Under the pieces are notes generated by a model. The model was given only the letters and a program-made list of their open reading frames with translations. It searched no databases and was not told the origin of the DNA. The translations under genes were made by a program, and so were the position numbers. From Candidatus Methylomirabilota bacterium (GTDB lineage: Bacteria; Methylomirabilota; Methylomirabilia; Methylomirabilales; Methylomirabilaceae), in contig PQAM01000017.1 of the NCBI GenBank assembly GCA_003104975.1, positions 1 to 64,000 of the forward strand: a DNA stretch of 64,000 nt, in the 5' to 3' direction. Of this stretch, positions 19,381-29,010 are shown piece after piece. Every line of letters starts with the position of its first letter. Positions within the stretch are counted from its first letter, which is position 1.

Positions 19381-21798
19381 ATGAAGGTATCGCTAAAATG
19401 GTTGTCTGACTATGTCAATGTGGCTCTGCCAGCTCAGGAGCTGGCCCATCGACTGACCATGTCAGGGACCGAGGTGGGTGGGATCGAAGAGCGCGGTAAC
19501 GGCTGGCCCGGGATTGTTGTCGCCAGGGTTGAATTCCTTGGTCCGCACCCGACGGTCGATTCCCTTACCCTGGTGGGTGTGGAACTGCTTGGCGAGAGAA
19601 TCACTGTCGTAAGCGGCGCGACGAATCTGAAGGTCGGTGACAAGGTGCCGTATGCGTCGGTCGGGGCTTGCCTGACGGATGCCCAAACGGGGCGGCCGAC
19701 CGTGGTGGACGCCGCTCAGATTCAGGGGGTCACCTCGCGAGGCGTACTCTGCTCCGAAAAGGAACTGGGCCTGTCGGAGGCTCACGAGGGGGTGTTGATC
19801 CTTCCTGGTGAGGTCGAGATTGGTGTGCCGCTCAATACCGTATTGGGGGACACCGTTCTCGATCTCGAGGTGACGCCCAACAGGCCGGATTGTCTCAGCA
19901 TGATCGGGGTCGCGCGCGAGGTGGCCGCTATCACCGAGGAGCCGCTCCATCTGCCCGATCTCTCCTACCAAGAGGAGGGGGGTGATGTTCAGGATGAGGT
20001 CCAGGTGGACATCCTGACACCCGACCTGTGCCCACGCTACAGCGCAACCGCGGTCCATGGGGTTAGCGTCGGCCCGTCCCCATCATGGCTCCAGCGGCGC
20101 CTGATGGCGGCGGGCGTACGGCCCATCAATAATGTCGTCGATGTCACAAACTATGTCATGCTGGAATATGGGCAGCCACTGCATGCGTTCGACTACGACA
20201 CGATTCGCGACAGACGGATTGTCGTGCGGCGCGCCGCACCTGGAGAATCGCTTCGGACGCTGGACGGTGTCGTACGGACACTGTCGCCCGAGATGCTGGT
20301 GATCGCCGATGCCGATCGTCCTGTGGCGCTTGCCGGGATCATGGGCGGCTCGGAGACGGAGGTGACCCAGTCGACCACACATGTGCTGCTGGAGTCGGCC
20401 AACTTCAATCCCGCCTCGATCCGGCAGAGTTGCCGTGTGCTGCGGCTGAGGACCGAGGCGTCGTTCCGTTTCGATAAGGGGCTCTCGCCGGTTACGGCTC
20501 CCGTCGCGCTGCGGCGGGCCACCAAGCTGCTTGTGGAGATCTGCGGCGGTACAGCGTCGCGCGGGTTGCAGGATGCATTTCCTGCGCCCAGAGAAGCGAT
20601 GGAGGTCGGGATTACTCCGGCAGAGCTTCGCCGCGTTCTGGGTATTGATCTGACAGTAGCGCAGATTCGGGAGGTATTGGCCGGTCGACTGGGGTTCGAG
20701 TGCCGCGAAGATGGTACCGGTCTGCGGGTGATACCGCCGGCGCACAGAGGCGACATTCAGATTCCCGTCGATCTGGTGGAAGAGGTGGCGCGCCTGATCG
20801 GCTATGATCGGATTCCGACGGCCACGTTGGCCGGTCATCTCCCTGATCACCCGCCTCAGCCGATCCACGGTCTGATCGAACGGATCAGTGATCTGTTGGT
20901 TGGCTGCGGCCTTCAGGAGGTCATTACCTATTCGCTGGTGGGTCGGCGCCTGCCGGCCAAGATGGTGACGGGGAGTGATCTCGGAACCGCGCATGAGCTT
21001 CGTCTGGCGAACCCGATGACTCCAGATCAGGAGACCCTTCGCACGTCGTTGCTGCCAAGCCTCCTGGAATGTCTGCACAAGAATATTCGACAGGACGAGG
21101 CCGGTCCTCGTCTGTTTGAGATCGGACGGATCTATCTGCCGCGCCATGACGACCTGCCCCTGGAGCGGCATATGCTGGTCATAGGCCTCACGGGGCCCCG
21201 ATGGCCGAGGCAATGGAGTCGGGCCGTCTTACCATCGGACTTTTATGATCTGAAGGGCATCGTAGAGGTGTTGCTCGATCGCCTGAAGCTCGGGCCGATA
21301 CACTTCATCCACATCACAGATCAGCCGCCGTTTCACCCGGGGCGGACAACGGCAGTATACACTGGGGATGTCAGGCTTGGTGTGATCGGGGAGCTTCACC
21401 CGGCAGTCGGGCGCGCCCTTGAGGTTCGAGCCCCCGTGTATCTGGCTGAATTTGACCTGGAGCAGCTTCTGGACGTCGTCGGGGAAGGGCTCTGGCGGGT
21501 TGAGCCGCCGTCCCGTTTTCCCGCAGTTCGACGAGACCTGGCGCTGGTTGTTCCGGAGCATGTGCCGGTTGCTGAGCTGTTCGAGATCATCAGGCAGGCG
21601 GGGCGGCCCCTGCTCGAACAGGTGGAGTTGTTCGATCTGTTCCGCGGCGGAGAACTGCCACACGGATATAAATCGTGTGGGATTGGCTTGGTCTTTCGGT
21701 CTTCGGACCAGACCCTGACCGACGACGCAGTCGTTCAAGTGGAAACCCATATTATTCAGCAGTTACGACGAATCACCGGGGCGCATTTACGGGGATAG
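19381..21798 (+). CDS. pheT: Phenylalanyl-tRNA synthetase beta subunit
   Basis: 805 residues from ATG 19381 (MKVSLKWLSDYVNVALPAQELAHRLTMSGTEV), full length. In order: OB-fold tRNA-binding domain (IVVARVEFLGPHPTVDSLTLVGVEL), the B3/B4 editing region (RPINNVVDVTNYVMLEYGQPLHAFDYD), B5 domain, the catalytic-like core (RLIGYDRIPTATLAGHLP) and the C-terminal anticodon-binding domain (RFPAVRRDLALVVPEHVPVAELFEIIRQAG). Longer upstream readings run into non-coding DNA and lack the family N-terminus. AAAGAGG lies about 12 bases upstream. It forms the PheRS heterotetramer with the distant pheS product. Confidence 0.97.
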   Translation: MKVSLKWLSDYVNVALPAQELAHRLTMSGTEVGGIEERGNGWPGIVVARVEFLGPHPTVDSLTLVGVELLGERITVVSGATNLKVGDKVPYASVGACLTDAQTGRPTVVDAAQIQGVTSRGVLCSEKELGLSEAHEGVLILPGEVEIGVPLNTVLGDTVLDLEVTPNRPDCLSMIGVAREVAAITEEPLHLPDLSYQEEGGDVQDEVQVDILTPDLCPRYSATAVHGVSVGPSPSWLQRRLMAAGVRPINNVVDVTNYVMLEYGQPLHAFDYDTIRDRRIVVRRAAPGESLRTLDGVVRTLSPEMLVIADADRPVALAGIMGGSETEVTQSTTHVLLESANFNPASIRQSCRVLRLRTEASFRFDKGLSPVTAPVALRRATKLLVEICGGTASRGLQDAFPAPREAMEVGITPAELRRVLGIDLTVAQIREVLAGRLGFECREDGTGLRVIPPAHRGDIQIPVDLVEEVARLIGYDRIPTATLAGHLPDHPPQPIHGLIERISDLLVGCGLQEVITYSLVGRRLPAKMVTGSDLGTAHELRLANPMTPDQETLRTSLLPSLLECLHKNIRQDEAGPRLFEIGRIYLPRHDDLPLERHMLVIGLTGPRWPRQWSRAVLPSDFYDLKGIVEVLLDRLKLGPIHFIHITDQPPFHPGRTTAVYTGDVRLGVIGELHPAVGRALEVRAPVYLAEFDLEQLLDVVGEGLWRVEPPSRFPAVRRDLALVVPEHVPVAELFEIIRQAGRPLLEQVELFDLFRGGELPHGYKSCGIGLVFRSSDQTLTDDAVVQVETHIIQQLRRITGAHLRG

Positions 21799-21868
21799 TT
21801 TTCGCTTTACAAGGGTGCGGGGCTTTGGTAGGCTTTCACCGGGTGATAGCGCGCACAGCGGAGAACTC

Positions 21869-22186
21869 ATGCGAGAACACGCGGTAGACCAGGACCACAC
21901 GATGCTTGCCGAGAAACTGGAGGAGTTGGAAGGTCGAGTGAAGTTGGTTGTCGCGCTCATGGCAAGGTTGAAGGAAGAAAAGGGCGTTCTGGCGCGGCGG
22001 GTGGAGGAGATGCAGGCCGTCATCATGACGCGGACGGAACAGGTGGGAGCGCTTGAAGCCGCACGAAAGAAGGATCAGGAGCAACTTAACCGAATGACAG
22101 AGGAACGTGAGGAGGTTCGACTCAAGATAGATCGACTGTTGGAGGAGATCGCACGGATTGAGGCTGCTGTTGAGTCCGGTGCGTGA
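21869..22186 (+). CDS. ZapB-like coiled-coil protein
   Basis: 105 residues, almost wholly coiled coil (LAEKLEELEGRVKLVVALMARLKEEKGVLARRVEEMQAVI...). GGAGA precedes the ATG. Such a protein between pheT and zapA is typically ZapB-like and would join ZapA at the division ring; the assignment rests on context and coiled-coil form, since the family is poorly conserved. ZapA begins 8 bases after its stop. Confidence 0.6.
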   Translation: MREHAVDQDHTMLAEKLEELEGRVKLVVALMARLKEEKGVLARRVEEMQAVIMTRTEQVGALEAARKKDQEQLNRMTEEREEVRLKIDRLLEEIARIEAAVESGA

Positions 22187-22194
22187 GGACCCGC

Positions 22195-22530
22195 ATGGAG
22201 CAACTGGTCAGTGTCACCATTAGGGGTGAGCAATACACGATCCGGGCGACCGAAGATCCATCGTACGTCCGGGAGGTTGCGGCATATGTCGATGCAAAGT
22301 GTGATGGGGTCGTCAAGAGATCTCAGTCGCTTCCACCCACAAAGGCCGTTGTTCTGGCCTCACTCAATATTGCGGATGAGCTGTTTAAGGCAGAGAGAGA
22401 ACGTGAGCGGTCCGAGCAATGGATTGCGGCGAAGCTGGGTACACTATCAGAGCTGTTGAGAGCCGCCATTGAAAAAGATGCAAGCAGCTCTCACGGCGTG
22501 GATCAAGAGTCGGAAGTCGGTGGCGTATAG
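22195..22530 (+). CDS. zapA: Cell division protein ZapA
   Basis: 111 residues from ATG 22195. VSVTIRGEQYTIRATEDPSYVREVAAYVDAKCDGVVKRSQSLPPTKAVVLASLNIADELFKAERE is the canonical ZapA globular head and start of the dimerisation helix; it bundles FtsZ filaments. An upstream GTG at 22183 is possible, but AGGA fits the ATG. Sits before the 6S RNA as in many bacteria. Confidence 0.9.
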   Translation: MEQLVSVTIRGEQYTIRATEDPSYVREVAAYVDAKCDGVVKRSQSLPPTKAVVLASLNIADELFKAERERERSEQWIAAKLGTLSELLRAAIEKDASSSHGVDQESEVGGV

Positions 22531-22577
22531 GTGGAGCAAGAGGGCTGCGATGTATCATCCTGCGCAGCATAGTATTG

Positions 22578-22775
22578 GCGAGACCCCCTGCCGTGTTCGT
22601 GATGAGGGTACGTATTTTTGAACCAACAGAAAACAACGGGGGCCCTTTTCGCAGCGTGGTGTGCATAGCCCCACTGACGTGGGGAGAGCCTGAAGCGTTG
22701 CCCGGGCAGCCACCTGGTTAGCCAGGTTCAAACCTCACCCCTCAAACGGCACAAAGGTGGGGGGTTCACCCCTCC
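22578..22775 (+). ncRNA. ssrS: 6S RNA (SsrS)
   Basis: Between zapA and the RNase Y gene, the standard place for 6S RNA. The ends can pair (GACCCCC near 22582 with GGGGGGTTC near 22759). Internal landmarks resemble 6S: CCGTGTTCGTGATG, TATTTTTGAACC, and GTGTGCATAGCCCCACTG followed by CCTGAAGCGTTGCCCGGGC. It should mimic an open promoter and bind RNA polymerase-sigma70. TAGTAT at 22571 is a plausible -10. Exact ends are estimates. Confidence 0.65.
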
Positions 22776-22945
22776 TTCCCTATCGCAGACTCACGCGGTA
22801 TCAAGGTCACTCACGCTTTGTACCTTTCTCGCCTCGATCCAAGCGCGTTGCCCGATCCCACAGGACGTAATCCCCATATGATGATTTTTCCGGCCATGCA
22901 TGGAATGGCCTTGGCATAGGACGTGTGGAAGGAGGTGGGCCTCCG

Positions 22946-24511
22946 TTGGCAATAGGCGTTGATCAGCTTGCGATCGTTCTGATCGTAGCAATTGCAAGTG
23001 TTGTGGTCGGATACCTGCTGAGAAAGCAGGTCTTCGAAAGCAAGATAGCCGAGGCGGAAACCTTGGCCAAGCGTATCGTGACCGAGGCAGAAAAAGAGGC
23101 GGAAACCAAAATCCGGGAGGCAGAGCTCGAGGCCAAGGAACTGGCTATCCAGGCGAAGGCCGATCTGGAGCGCGAGACCAAGAGCCGGCGTCACGAGATC
23201 GAGAGCGCGCAGCGCCAGTTGAATCAGAAGGAGGAGACCGTCGAGCGGAGGCTGGAGCAGTTGGAACGACGGGACCGCGAGTTGGATTCGCTGGCCAAAG
23301 AGCTCGGTAGCCGGGAGCAGGCTGCGGCCGGCAAAGAGGCTCAGTGCGCTCAGTTGATGGATGAGGCGCAGCGACAACTCGAGCGCATCTCCGGCCTCAC
23401 GGCCGAAGAGGCCAGGAAGATCCTCCTTCAGAATCTGGAGCAGGAGGCCAGAACCGAGTCGATCGCCTTGTTCAAGCGGCTTGAGGATGAGACGAGGATG
23501 GCGGCAGAGGCCAAGGCCAAAGAGATCCTGACCATTGCTGTCGATAAGTGCGCCCCGGAGGTCATCACGGAATCGACGGTCTCCGTGGTGGATTTGCCGA
23601 ACGAGGAGATGAAGGGACGGATCATCGGCCGGGAGGGACGCAACATCCGGGCCTTCGAACGAGCCACAGGGATCGATGTGATCGTGGACGATACCCCCGA
23701 AGCGGTGATCCTGTCCGGCTTCGATCCGATCCGGCGGGCCATCGCCAAGGAGGCGCTGCAACGGCTCATCACCGATGGGCGAATCCATCCGGCTCGTATC
23801 GAAGAAATGGTCGAGAAGGTGAAGGGTGAGATCGACGACGACATCAAGAAAACCGGTGAGCGAGCGGCCTTTGAAGTGGGAATCAACAACCTCCACCCCG
23901 AACTCGTGCGCTTGATCGGGCGACTCAAGTATCGGACCAGCTATTCACAGAATCAGCTTCAGCACACGATAGAGGTGGCACAACTTGCCGGCATCATGGC
24001 GGCCGAGTTGGGGCTCGATGTCAAGGTAGCCAAGCGGGCGGGTTTGCTCCACGATATCGGGAAGTCGGCCGATGTCAACATGGAGGGAACGCACGTCTCC
24101 ATTTCGGCAGAGTTAGCCAAAAAGTACGGCGAGCACCCGCGGGTTGTGAACGCAATCGCCGCCCACCATGAGGATGTTGAGATCACCTGCCTGGAGGCCG
24201 TCGTGCTCCAGGTGGCCGATACGCTCTCGGCGGCGAGACCCGGCGCCAGACGTGAGCTGCTGGAAAGCTACGTCAAACGACTCGAGGGATTGGAGCGGAT
24301 CGCGAACTCTTTTGCCGGGGTCAGCAAGACATATGCCGTTCAGGCAGGACGCGAGGTGCGAATTATCGTCGAGAGCGCTGATGTGTCGGATGTGCAGTCG
24401 TATCAGCTTGCGCGGGATGTGGCAAAGCGAATCGAAGAGGAACTCCAGTATCCCGGCCATATCAAGGTGACCGTGATCCGCGAAACCAGGGCCGTGGAGT
24501 ACGCAAAATAG
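22946..24511 (+). CDS. rny: Ribonuclease Y
   Basis: 521 residues from TTG 22946; AAGGAGGTG lies about eight bases before it, and an in-frame GTG at 22925 would put that site inside the gene. Order: N-terminal membrane anchor ([19 protein letters not shown]), long coiled coil (about 30-200), KH domain ([21 protein letters not shown]) and HD domain ([19 protein letters not shown]...AHHEDVE) with the metal-binding HD pair. It starts mRNA decay at the inner membrane. Followed closely by the YmdB-type gene, as in Bacillus and others. Confidence 0.95.
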   Translation: MAIGVDQLAIVLIVAIASVVVGYLLRKQVFESKIAEAETLAKRIVTEAEKEAETKIREAELEAKELAIQAKADLERETKSRRHEIESAQRQLNQKEETVERRLEQLERRDRELDSLAKELGSREQAAAGKEAQCAQLMDEAQRQLERISGLTAEEARKILLQNLEQEARTESIALFKRLEDETRMAAEAKAKEILTIAVDKCAPEVITESTVSVVDLPNEEMKGRIIGREGRNIRAFERATGIDVIVDDTPEAVILSGFDPIRRAIAKEALQRLITDGRIHPARIEEMVEKVKGEIDDDIKKTGERAAFEVGINNLHPELVRLIGRLKYRTSYSQNQLQHTIEVAQLAGIMAAELGLDVKVAKRAGLLHDIGKSADVNMEGTHVSISAELAKKYGEHPRVVNAIAAHHEDVEITCLEAVVLQVADTLSAARPGARRELLESYVKRLEGLERIANSFAGVSKTYAVQAGREVRIIVESADVSDVQSYQLARDVAKRIEEELQYPGHIKVTVIRETRAVEYAK

Positions 24512-24512
24512 A

Positions 24513-24532
24513 GTAGTGCGAGGTGCGAGGTG
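24513..24532. repeat. Short heptad patch before the ymdB-like start
   Basis: AGTGCGA, GGTGCGA and GGTGCGC are three seven-base units; the last one provides the GTG start of the next gene. A minimal member of the heptad family. Confidence 0.6.
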
Positions 24533-25306
24533 CGCATTTTATTCATTGGCGACATTATCGGCAAGCCGGGTCGTGAGATCGTGGCAACCGTCTTGCCGCG
24601 TCTGGTCAGGGAGCAGACGATCGACCTCGTCATTGCGAACGGCGAAAACCTGGCCGGTGGCTTCGGCGTCACAGCCGCGATCGCGGAGGAGATGTTCGCG
24701 CTTGGCGTGGATCTCCTGACATCCGGTAATCATGTCTGGGATAAGAAGGAGGTTGAGGGATATATCGGGAAGGAGGAGCGTCTCCTGCGACCCGCCAACT
24801 ACCCGGAACCGGCGCCGGGGAGGGGAAGTACGGTGATAGACAAAGGCGGCTGTCTTGTCGGGGTACTCAATCTGCAGGGGCGGGCGTTCATGCCTACGCT
24901 CGACTGCCCGTTCCGAGTGGGTGACCGCGAGATCAACCGGTTACGTCGGGAAACAACCCTCATCTTCGTCGATTTTCATGGCGAGGCAACGGCTGAGAAA
25001 CAGGCCTTTGCCTGGTATGTTGACGGGCGGGTCTCGGCGGTGATCGGCTCCCATACGCATGTGCAGACCGCCGACGAGCGGATTCTTCCAGGAGGGACGG
25101 CGCTTCTCACCGACGCAGGGATGACGGGCGGATATGACTCGGTCATCGGGATGGGCATCGAGGCGCCGATCGCCAAATTCCTGTCCGGTCTGCCGAAGCA
25201 GTACCGACCGGCTACGGGGGCACCTCGACTGTGCGGGGTCGTCGTGGAGATCGACGAGCGGACCGGCCGCTCGAATTCCATCCTGCGGATCCAGCGGGAA
25301 CCCTAG
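24530..25306 (+). CDS. YmdB-type metallophosphoesterase
   Basis: 258 residues from GTG 24530 (MRILFIGDIIGKPGREIVATVLPRL). Metal ligands are visible in GDIIGKPGR, NGENLAGGFG, TSGNHVWDKKE and GSHTHVQTADERI, matching the TIGR00282/YmdB family of 2',3'- or 3',5'-cyclic nucleotide phosphodiesterases. Co-transcribed with rny (18-base gap) and with folD (8 bases). In Bacillus YmdB influences biofilm/motility decisions; the same role here is only a possibility. Confidence 0.9.
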   Translation: MRILFIGDIIGKPGREIVATVLPRLVREQTIDLVIANGENLAGGFGVTAAIAEEMFALGVDLLTSGNHVWDKKEVEGYIGKEERLLRPANYPEPAPGRGSTVIDKGGCLVGVLNLQGRAFMPTLDCPFRVGDREINRLRRETTLIFVDFHGEATAEKQAFAWYVDGRVSAVIGSHTHVQTADERILPGGTALLTDAGMTGGYDSVIGMGIEAPIAKFLSGLPKQYRPATGAPRLCGVVVEIDERTGRSNSILRIQREP

Positions 25307-25314
25307 GCGGACGC

Positions 25315-26181
25315 ATGTCAGCACGGATCATCGATGGCAAGGCGATTGCGGCGGACATTCGCCGAGAAGTCCAGCTTGATGTCGCTGCAATGGCTGCGCA
25401 GACCGGGGTCGTGCCGTGCCTGGCCGCGATCCTCGTCGGGAACGATCCGGCCGCTGCAACCTACGTCCGGAATAAGGCCAGGGCGTGCAGGGAGGTCGGG
25501 ATCACCTCGGTGCGGATCGATCTGCCGACCGATCTGTCGGAGGCGTTCCTGCTTCACGAGATCGAGCGTCTGAACAGCGATCCCACCATACACGCGATCC
25601 TTGTCCAGCTTCCGCTTCCACCCCACATCGGCGAACGGCGGGTCCTGGAGACGATCCACCCTGAAAAGGATGTGGACGGGTTTCACCCTGCCAACCTGGG
25701 AGGACTGCTGGTCGGGTCACCTCTCTTTGTGGCGTCGACACCGCTGGGCATTCTTGAGCTGCTGAATCGATCGGGTGTGGGTATCGAGGGGAAGCACGCC
25801 GTCATTGTCGGCTGGAGTGTGATCGTCGGCAAACCGACGGCGTTCCTTCTGCTGCAAAATCACGCGACCGTCACCATCTGCCACATCAAGACCCGCGATC
25901 TTGCCTCGCATACCCGCCAGGCCGATATCCTTGTCGTGGCGGCAGGGAAGCCCGGTCTGGTCACCGGCTCGATGGTGAAAGACGGCGCCGTCGTGATTGA
26001 TGTCGGTGTGAATCGCCTGAGCGACGGTCGGGTTGTCGGCGATGTGGACTTTCCTGAGGTTGCGGAGAAGGCCTCGCTGATTACGCCGGTGCCTGGCGGG
26101 GTGGGCCCGATGACGGTCGCCATGCTCTTGCGCAATACGGCAGATGCCTGTCGTCGCTGGTGTGATGCTCAACGGTTGTGA
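25315..26181 (+). CDS. folD: Bifunctional methylene-THF dehydrogenase/cyclohydrolase
   Basis: 288 residues. Interconverts 5,10-methylene-, methenyl- and 10-formyl-tetrahydrofolate. Family signatures: VGNDPAAATYVRNKARACREVGI with the catalytic lysine, ILVQLPLPPHI, PEKDVDGFHPANLGGLLVG, the NADP loop GWSVIVGKPTAFLLL (Trp replaces the usual Arg/Ser at position 2) and TPVPGGVGPMTVAML. ATG start 8 bases after the preceding stop. Confidence 0.97.
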   Translation: MSARIIDGKAIAADIRREVQLDVAAMAAQTGVVPCLAAILVGNDPAAATYVRNKARACREVGITSVRIDLPTDLSEAFLLHEIERLNSDPTIHAILVQLPLPPHIGERRVLETIHPEKDVDGFHPANLGGLLVGSPLFVASTPLGILELLNRSGVGIEGKHAVIVGWSVIVGKPTAFLLLQNHATVTICHIKTRDLASHTRQADILVVAAGKPGLVTGSMVKDGAVVIDVGVNRLSDGRVVGDVDFPEVAEKASLITPVPGGVGPMTVAMLLRNTADACRRWCDAQRL

Positions 26182-26218
26182 GGTGCCGCGTCGATAGTCG
26201 GCAGCGTACGTGATCGAT

Positions 26219-26521
26219 ATGGCGGAACAGTCAAAGCGTCCAAATAAAGAACCGACCGCACCGGAAGCTGAAGAGCATGAGGCCCCGCTGTTGACGAAGG
26301 AGGAGGCCATCGCTGAGGTGCAGCGGTGGTTTGAACGGTACAAGATCGATCCGAACCAGATCTTCGCCAGGGTGGGAGAGACCATCGTCCGCTACGGCGA
26401 CCTGATTCCTCACCTCGAGCGGGACACCGATGAGGGGCGATTGCTGCTTCGCGCCATTTCTCGCGGTCGAGTGGTCCGACAACAGCGCGGATTTCCTGGT
26501 AGCCTGGACAGAGAAAAATAG
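26219..26521 (+). CDS. Hypothetical protein (100 aa)
   Basis: Not recognised. Residues 1-25 are charged and low complexity (AEQSKRPNKEPTAPEAEEHEAP). The remainder, EEAIAEVQRWFERYKIDPNQIFARVGETIVRYGDLIPHLERDTDEGRLLLRAI, looks like a compact helical domain. No signal peptide or membrane span. Follows folD by 37 bases and precedes the DUF971 gene by 10, so probably in one operon. Confidence 0.65.
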   Translation: MAEQSKRPNKEPTAPEAEEHEAPLLTKEEAIAEVQRWFERYKIDPNQIFARVGETIVRYGDLIPHLERDTDEGRLLLRAISRGRVVRQQRGFPGSLDREK

Positions 26522-26531
26522 CGGGCGAACG

Positions 26532-26897
26532 GTGATATCGACACAATCGTCTGATCCGACCGAGGTGATCGTCGACCGCCAGGAGCGGGCCTTGATGATT
26601 ACATGGCGCGACGGACATTGCAGCCGCTATCCATTTGACGATCTGCGGCGCGATTGTCCATGCGCCTCCTGTAATGACGCCAGGGACAAGCGGACGCATA
26701 CCCGAGAGCTCCTGGTGCTGAGCGGTCCGGTCCTGAAACCCGGCGAGGTGCAGATCACCAACTATCGACCTGTGGGATGGTATGCGCTGAACTTCACCTG
26801 GAGCGACGGACACGATACCGGCATCTATACCTACGAGTCGCTACGGGCGAACTGCCCGTGTGAGCAGTGTACCGGTACGGCAACGGTGACCGGATGA
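26532..26897 (+). CDS. DUF971 domain protein
   Basis: 121 residues from GTG 26532, ten bases after the previous stop. TEVIVDRQERALMITWRDGHCSRYPFDDLRRDCPCASCNDA matches DUF971, the domain found at the N-terminus of gamma-butyrobetaine hydroxylase and as stand-alone proteins. A second partial cysteine pattern, FTWSDGHDTGIYTYESLRANCPCEQC, gives two CPCxxC motifs, consistent with a zinc or Fe-S site. Stand-alone members often sit near Fe-S or Mrp-type genes; the exact role is unknown. Its stop overlaps the next start (ATGA). Confidence 0.8.
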   Translation: MISTQSSDPTEVIVDRQERALMITWRDGHCSRYPFDDLRRDCPCASCNDARDKRTHTRELLVLSGPVLKPGEVQITNYRPVGWYALNFTWSDGHDTGIYTYESLRANCPCEQCTGTATVTG

Positions 26898-27934
26898 ACG
26901 CGATCCGACTGCTGGGACCGGGGGCTGTGGAATGTACCGAACTGCCGGTTCCATCCATTGGACCCGGCGAATTGCTGCTGGCAATGCGAGCGTGCGGTCT
27001 GTGCGGGTCCGACCTGGCAAAGATCTTCGGGAAGACCCCGCTGAAGCCGCCCGTCCCGCTGGGCCACGAGTTGGTAGGGGTGGTTCAGGCGGTTGGCGAG
27101 GGGGTCCAGCGGTTTGCGCCGGGTGACCGCCTGGCCGTGGCGCACCATGTCCCCTGTGGCCGGTGCCGTTACTGTCGCCACGGCAACGATTCGATGTGCC
27201 CTCAGTTCAAAGCGACCAACATCGATCCCGGCGGCTTTGCCGAGTTCGTTCGGATTCCTGCCATGCAGACCGCGCAGGCGGCCTTCGCGCTGCCTGACTC
27301 TCTTCCGGATGATGTCGGCATCTTCATGGAGCCGGTGGCCTGCGCGTTGCGGGCGGTCAAACGATCCGACGTCCAGGCTGGGGATCAGATCGTCGTCGTG
27401 GGCGCCGGATGTATGGGGGTGCTGGTCGCGCAGGCTGTCGCCGTATTCGGCGCGAGGCCGATCTGTGTGGATATTCGACAGGATCGCCTCGAGTTGGCTC
27501 GAACGCTCGGCATCGAGACGACCCTGAATGTGACCGGATCCGATCCGTGCGCGGCGCTTCGCTCGGTGGCGGACGATGACGGGGTCGATGGTGCGATCTT
27601 CACCGCGGTCAATGCGCCGATGGTGGAGGCAGCGCTCGGCGTCCTGCGTGCCGGAGGGACAATCAACCTCTTCGCGGACGCGGGCGAGGCCGGACGTATG
27701 CCGATCGACCTCGGTCTCTTCTACCGACAGGAGCTGTCGCTTACGGCAACCTACTCGGCTACGCCGGTCGAGTTGGAACAGGCGATTCGCCTCCTGGTCT
27801 CCGGACGGATCCGAACCGCCCCCCTCATCAGTCATCGGTTTGACCTGAGCCGGTTCGCCGAGGGTGCACGCCTGCAGCGGGAAGGGCAGGCGACGAAGGT
27901 CCTGTTTTATGCAAAAGGAGCAGGGACGGCATGA
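26894..27934 (+). CDS. Zinc-dependent MDR dehydrogenase
   Basis: 346 residues, medium-chain dehydrogenase/reductase of sorbitol/threonine dehydrogenase type. Catalytic zinc ligands C37 (CGLCGSD) and H58-E59 (LGHEL), with a further Glu in FMEPVACAL. Structural zinc C88, C91, C94, C102. The Rossmann motif is VVVGAGCMGVLVAQ and the following acidic strand CVDIRQDR suggests NAD. Substrate: an alcohol or sugar polyol, not determinable. Overlaps both neighbours by 4 bases, so it forms a translationally coupled trio with the DUF971 and second MDR genes. Confidence 0.85.
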   Translation: MNAIRLLGPGAVECTELPVPSIGPGELLLAMRACGLCGSDLAKIFGKTPLKPPVPLGHELVGVVQAVGEGVQRFAPGDRLAVAHHVPCGRCRYCRHGNDSMCPQFKATNIDPGGFAEFVRIPAMQTAQAAFALPDSLPDDVGIFMEPVACALRAVKRSDVQAGDQIVVVGAGCMGVLVAQAVAVFGARPICVDIRQDRLELARTLGIETTLNVTGSDPCAALRSVADDDGVDGAIFTAVNAPMVEAALGVLRAGGTINLFADAGEAGRMPIDLGLFYRQELSLTATYSATPVELEQAIRLLVSGRIRTAPLISHRFDLSRFAEGARLQREGQATKVLFYAKGAGTA

Positions 27935-29010
27935 TCCCCGGAGAGACCCGCAACCGGACGATGACGGCGGCGGTACTTCACGGTCCGGAAGACGTGCGGC
28001 TGGAGGAGGTGCCGATCCCGCCGATCGGGCCCAGGGAGCTGCTGGCCAGGGTTGAAGCCGCCTCCATCGATTTTACCGATCGCAAGGTCTACCTGCGCGG
28101 CTCTCACCCGATGATGCGGATTCCGGGACTCTTCGGGCACGAGTGGGCCGGGGTCGTGGCAGCGCGCGGCCAACAGGCCGATGATCGGTGGCAGCCCGGC
28201 ATGCGGGTGGTTGCGGCCAATTCGGCCCCCTGTACCGACCAGGATCCGGCGGCTCGCTGTCGCGCGTGCCGTCGCGCCCGCCAGGGTATGTGCGAACGAT
28301 TGCTGTATAATAACGGCGCCTTCGCCCCCTACCTCCGGATCCCTCAACGGATTGTCGAGGTCAACCTGTACGAGTTGCCTGCGCAGGTTCCCTTTGAGGA
28401 GGCCGCCCTGGCCGAGCCGCTCGCCTGCGTCATGCACGCGGTCCGGCGGGTGCCGATCGCCGACGGCGATCAGATCGTCGTTGTCGGAGCCGGACCGATC
28501 GGCCTGCTGTTCATTGCCGTCCTGCGGCATCGGTACGGGTCGTCGATCCGTCTCGTCAGCGTAGATCATCATGAGGATCGTCTGGCGCTCGCGAAGAGCC
28601 TCGGTGCGGATGCGGCGTTGAATACGGCCGGTGGATCGGAGAAAGAGGGCGTGCAGGCGGCCTTGGGCAGCGGAGGGGCCGATGTCGTCATCGAGGCGGT
28701 CGGGAGTACGCAGGCACATCAGGAGGCGTTTGAGCTGGTCGGTCGGGGAGGGACGCTGATCCCCTTCGGCGGGGTGGCGAAGGACGCGGTGCTTCCTCTC
28801 GACCTGCATCGGTTACACTATGAAGAGATCCGGATCGTTCCGATCTACCACCATACCCCGGCAGATTTTGCCGATGCCGTCCAGGCGATCGCTCGCCGCG
28901 AGGTGCCGGTCGGTCGACTCATCACCGCCCGCCTCCCCCTCAGGGAGTTGCCGCGAGCACTCGAGATGGTCCAGGAGCGGACGACGTTGCGGACGATCCT
29001 GTTGCCGTAG
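27931..29010 (+). CDS. MDR dehydrogenase with Asp at the zinc-Cys position
   Basis: 359 residues, the same superfamily as the preceding gene but divergent. The position of catalytic Cys is occupied by D47 (EAASIDFTD aligned with RACGLCGSD), while GHEW retains His-Glu and the structural zinc cysteines C101, C110, C113, C121 are present. Halophilic glucose dehydrogenases also use Asp here, so the enzyme is probably active. Rossmann loop VVVGAGPIGLLFIAVL. Tandem coupled MDR genes suggest two steps on related substrates or a hetero-oligomer. Start ATG 27931 with GGAG 11 bases upstream. Confidence 0.82.
   Translation: MIPGETRNRTMTAAVLHGPEDVRLEEVPIPPIGPRELLARVEAASIDFTDRKVYLRGSHPMMRIPGLFGHEWAGVVAARGQQADDRWQPGMRVVAANSAPCTDQDPAARCRACRRARQGMCERLLYNNGAFAPYLRIPQRIVEVNLYELPAQVPFEEAALAEPLACVMHAVRRVPIADGDQIVVVGAGPIGLLFIAVLRHRYGSSIRLVSVDHHEDRLALAKSLGADAALNTAGGSEKEGVQAALGSGGADVVIEAVGSTQAHQEAFELVGRGGTLIPFGGVAKDAVLPLDLHRLHYEEIRIVPIYHHTPADFADAVQAIARREVPVGRLITARLPLRELPRALEMVQERTTLRTILLP

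Noticed and set aside
22925-22945. GTG start for RNase Y
   Set aside because: It places AAGGAGGTG inside the gene; the TTG at 22946 is correctly spaced from that site.
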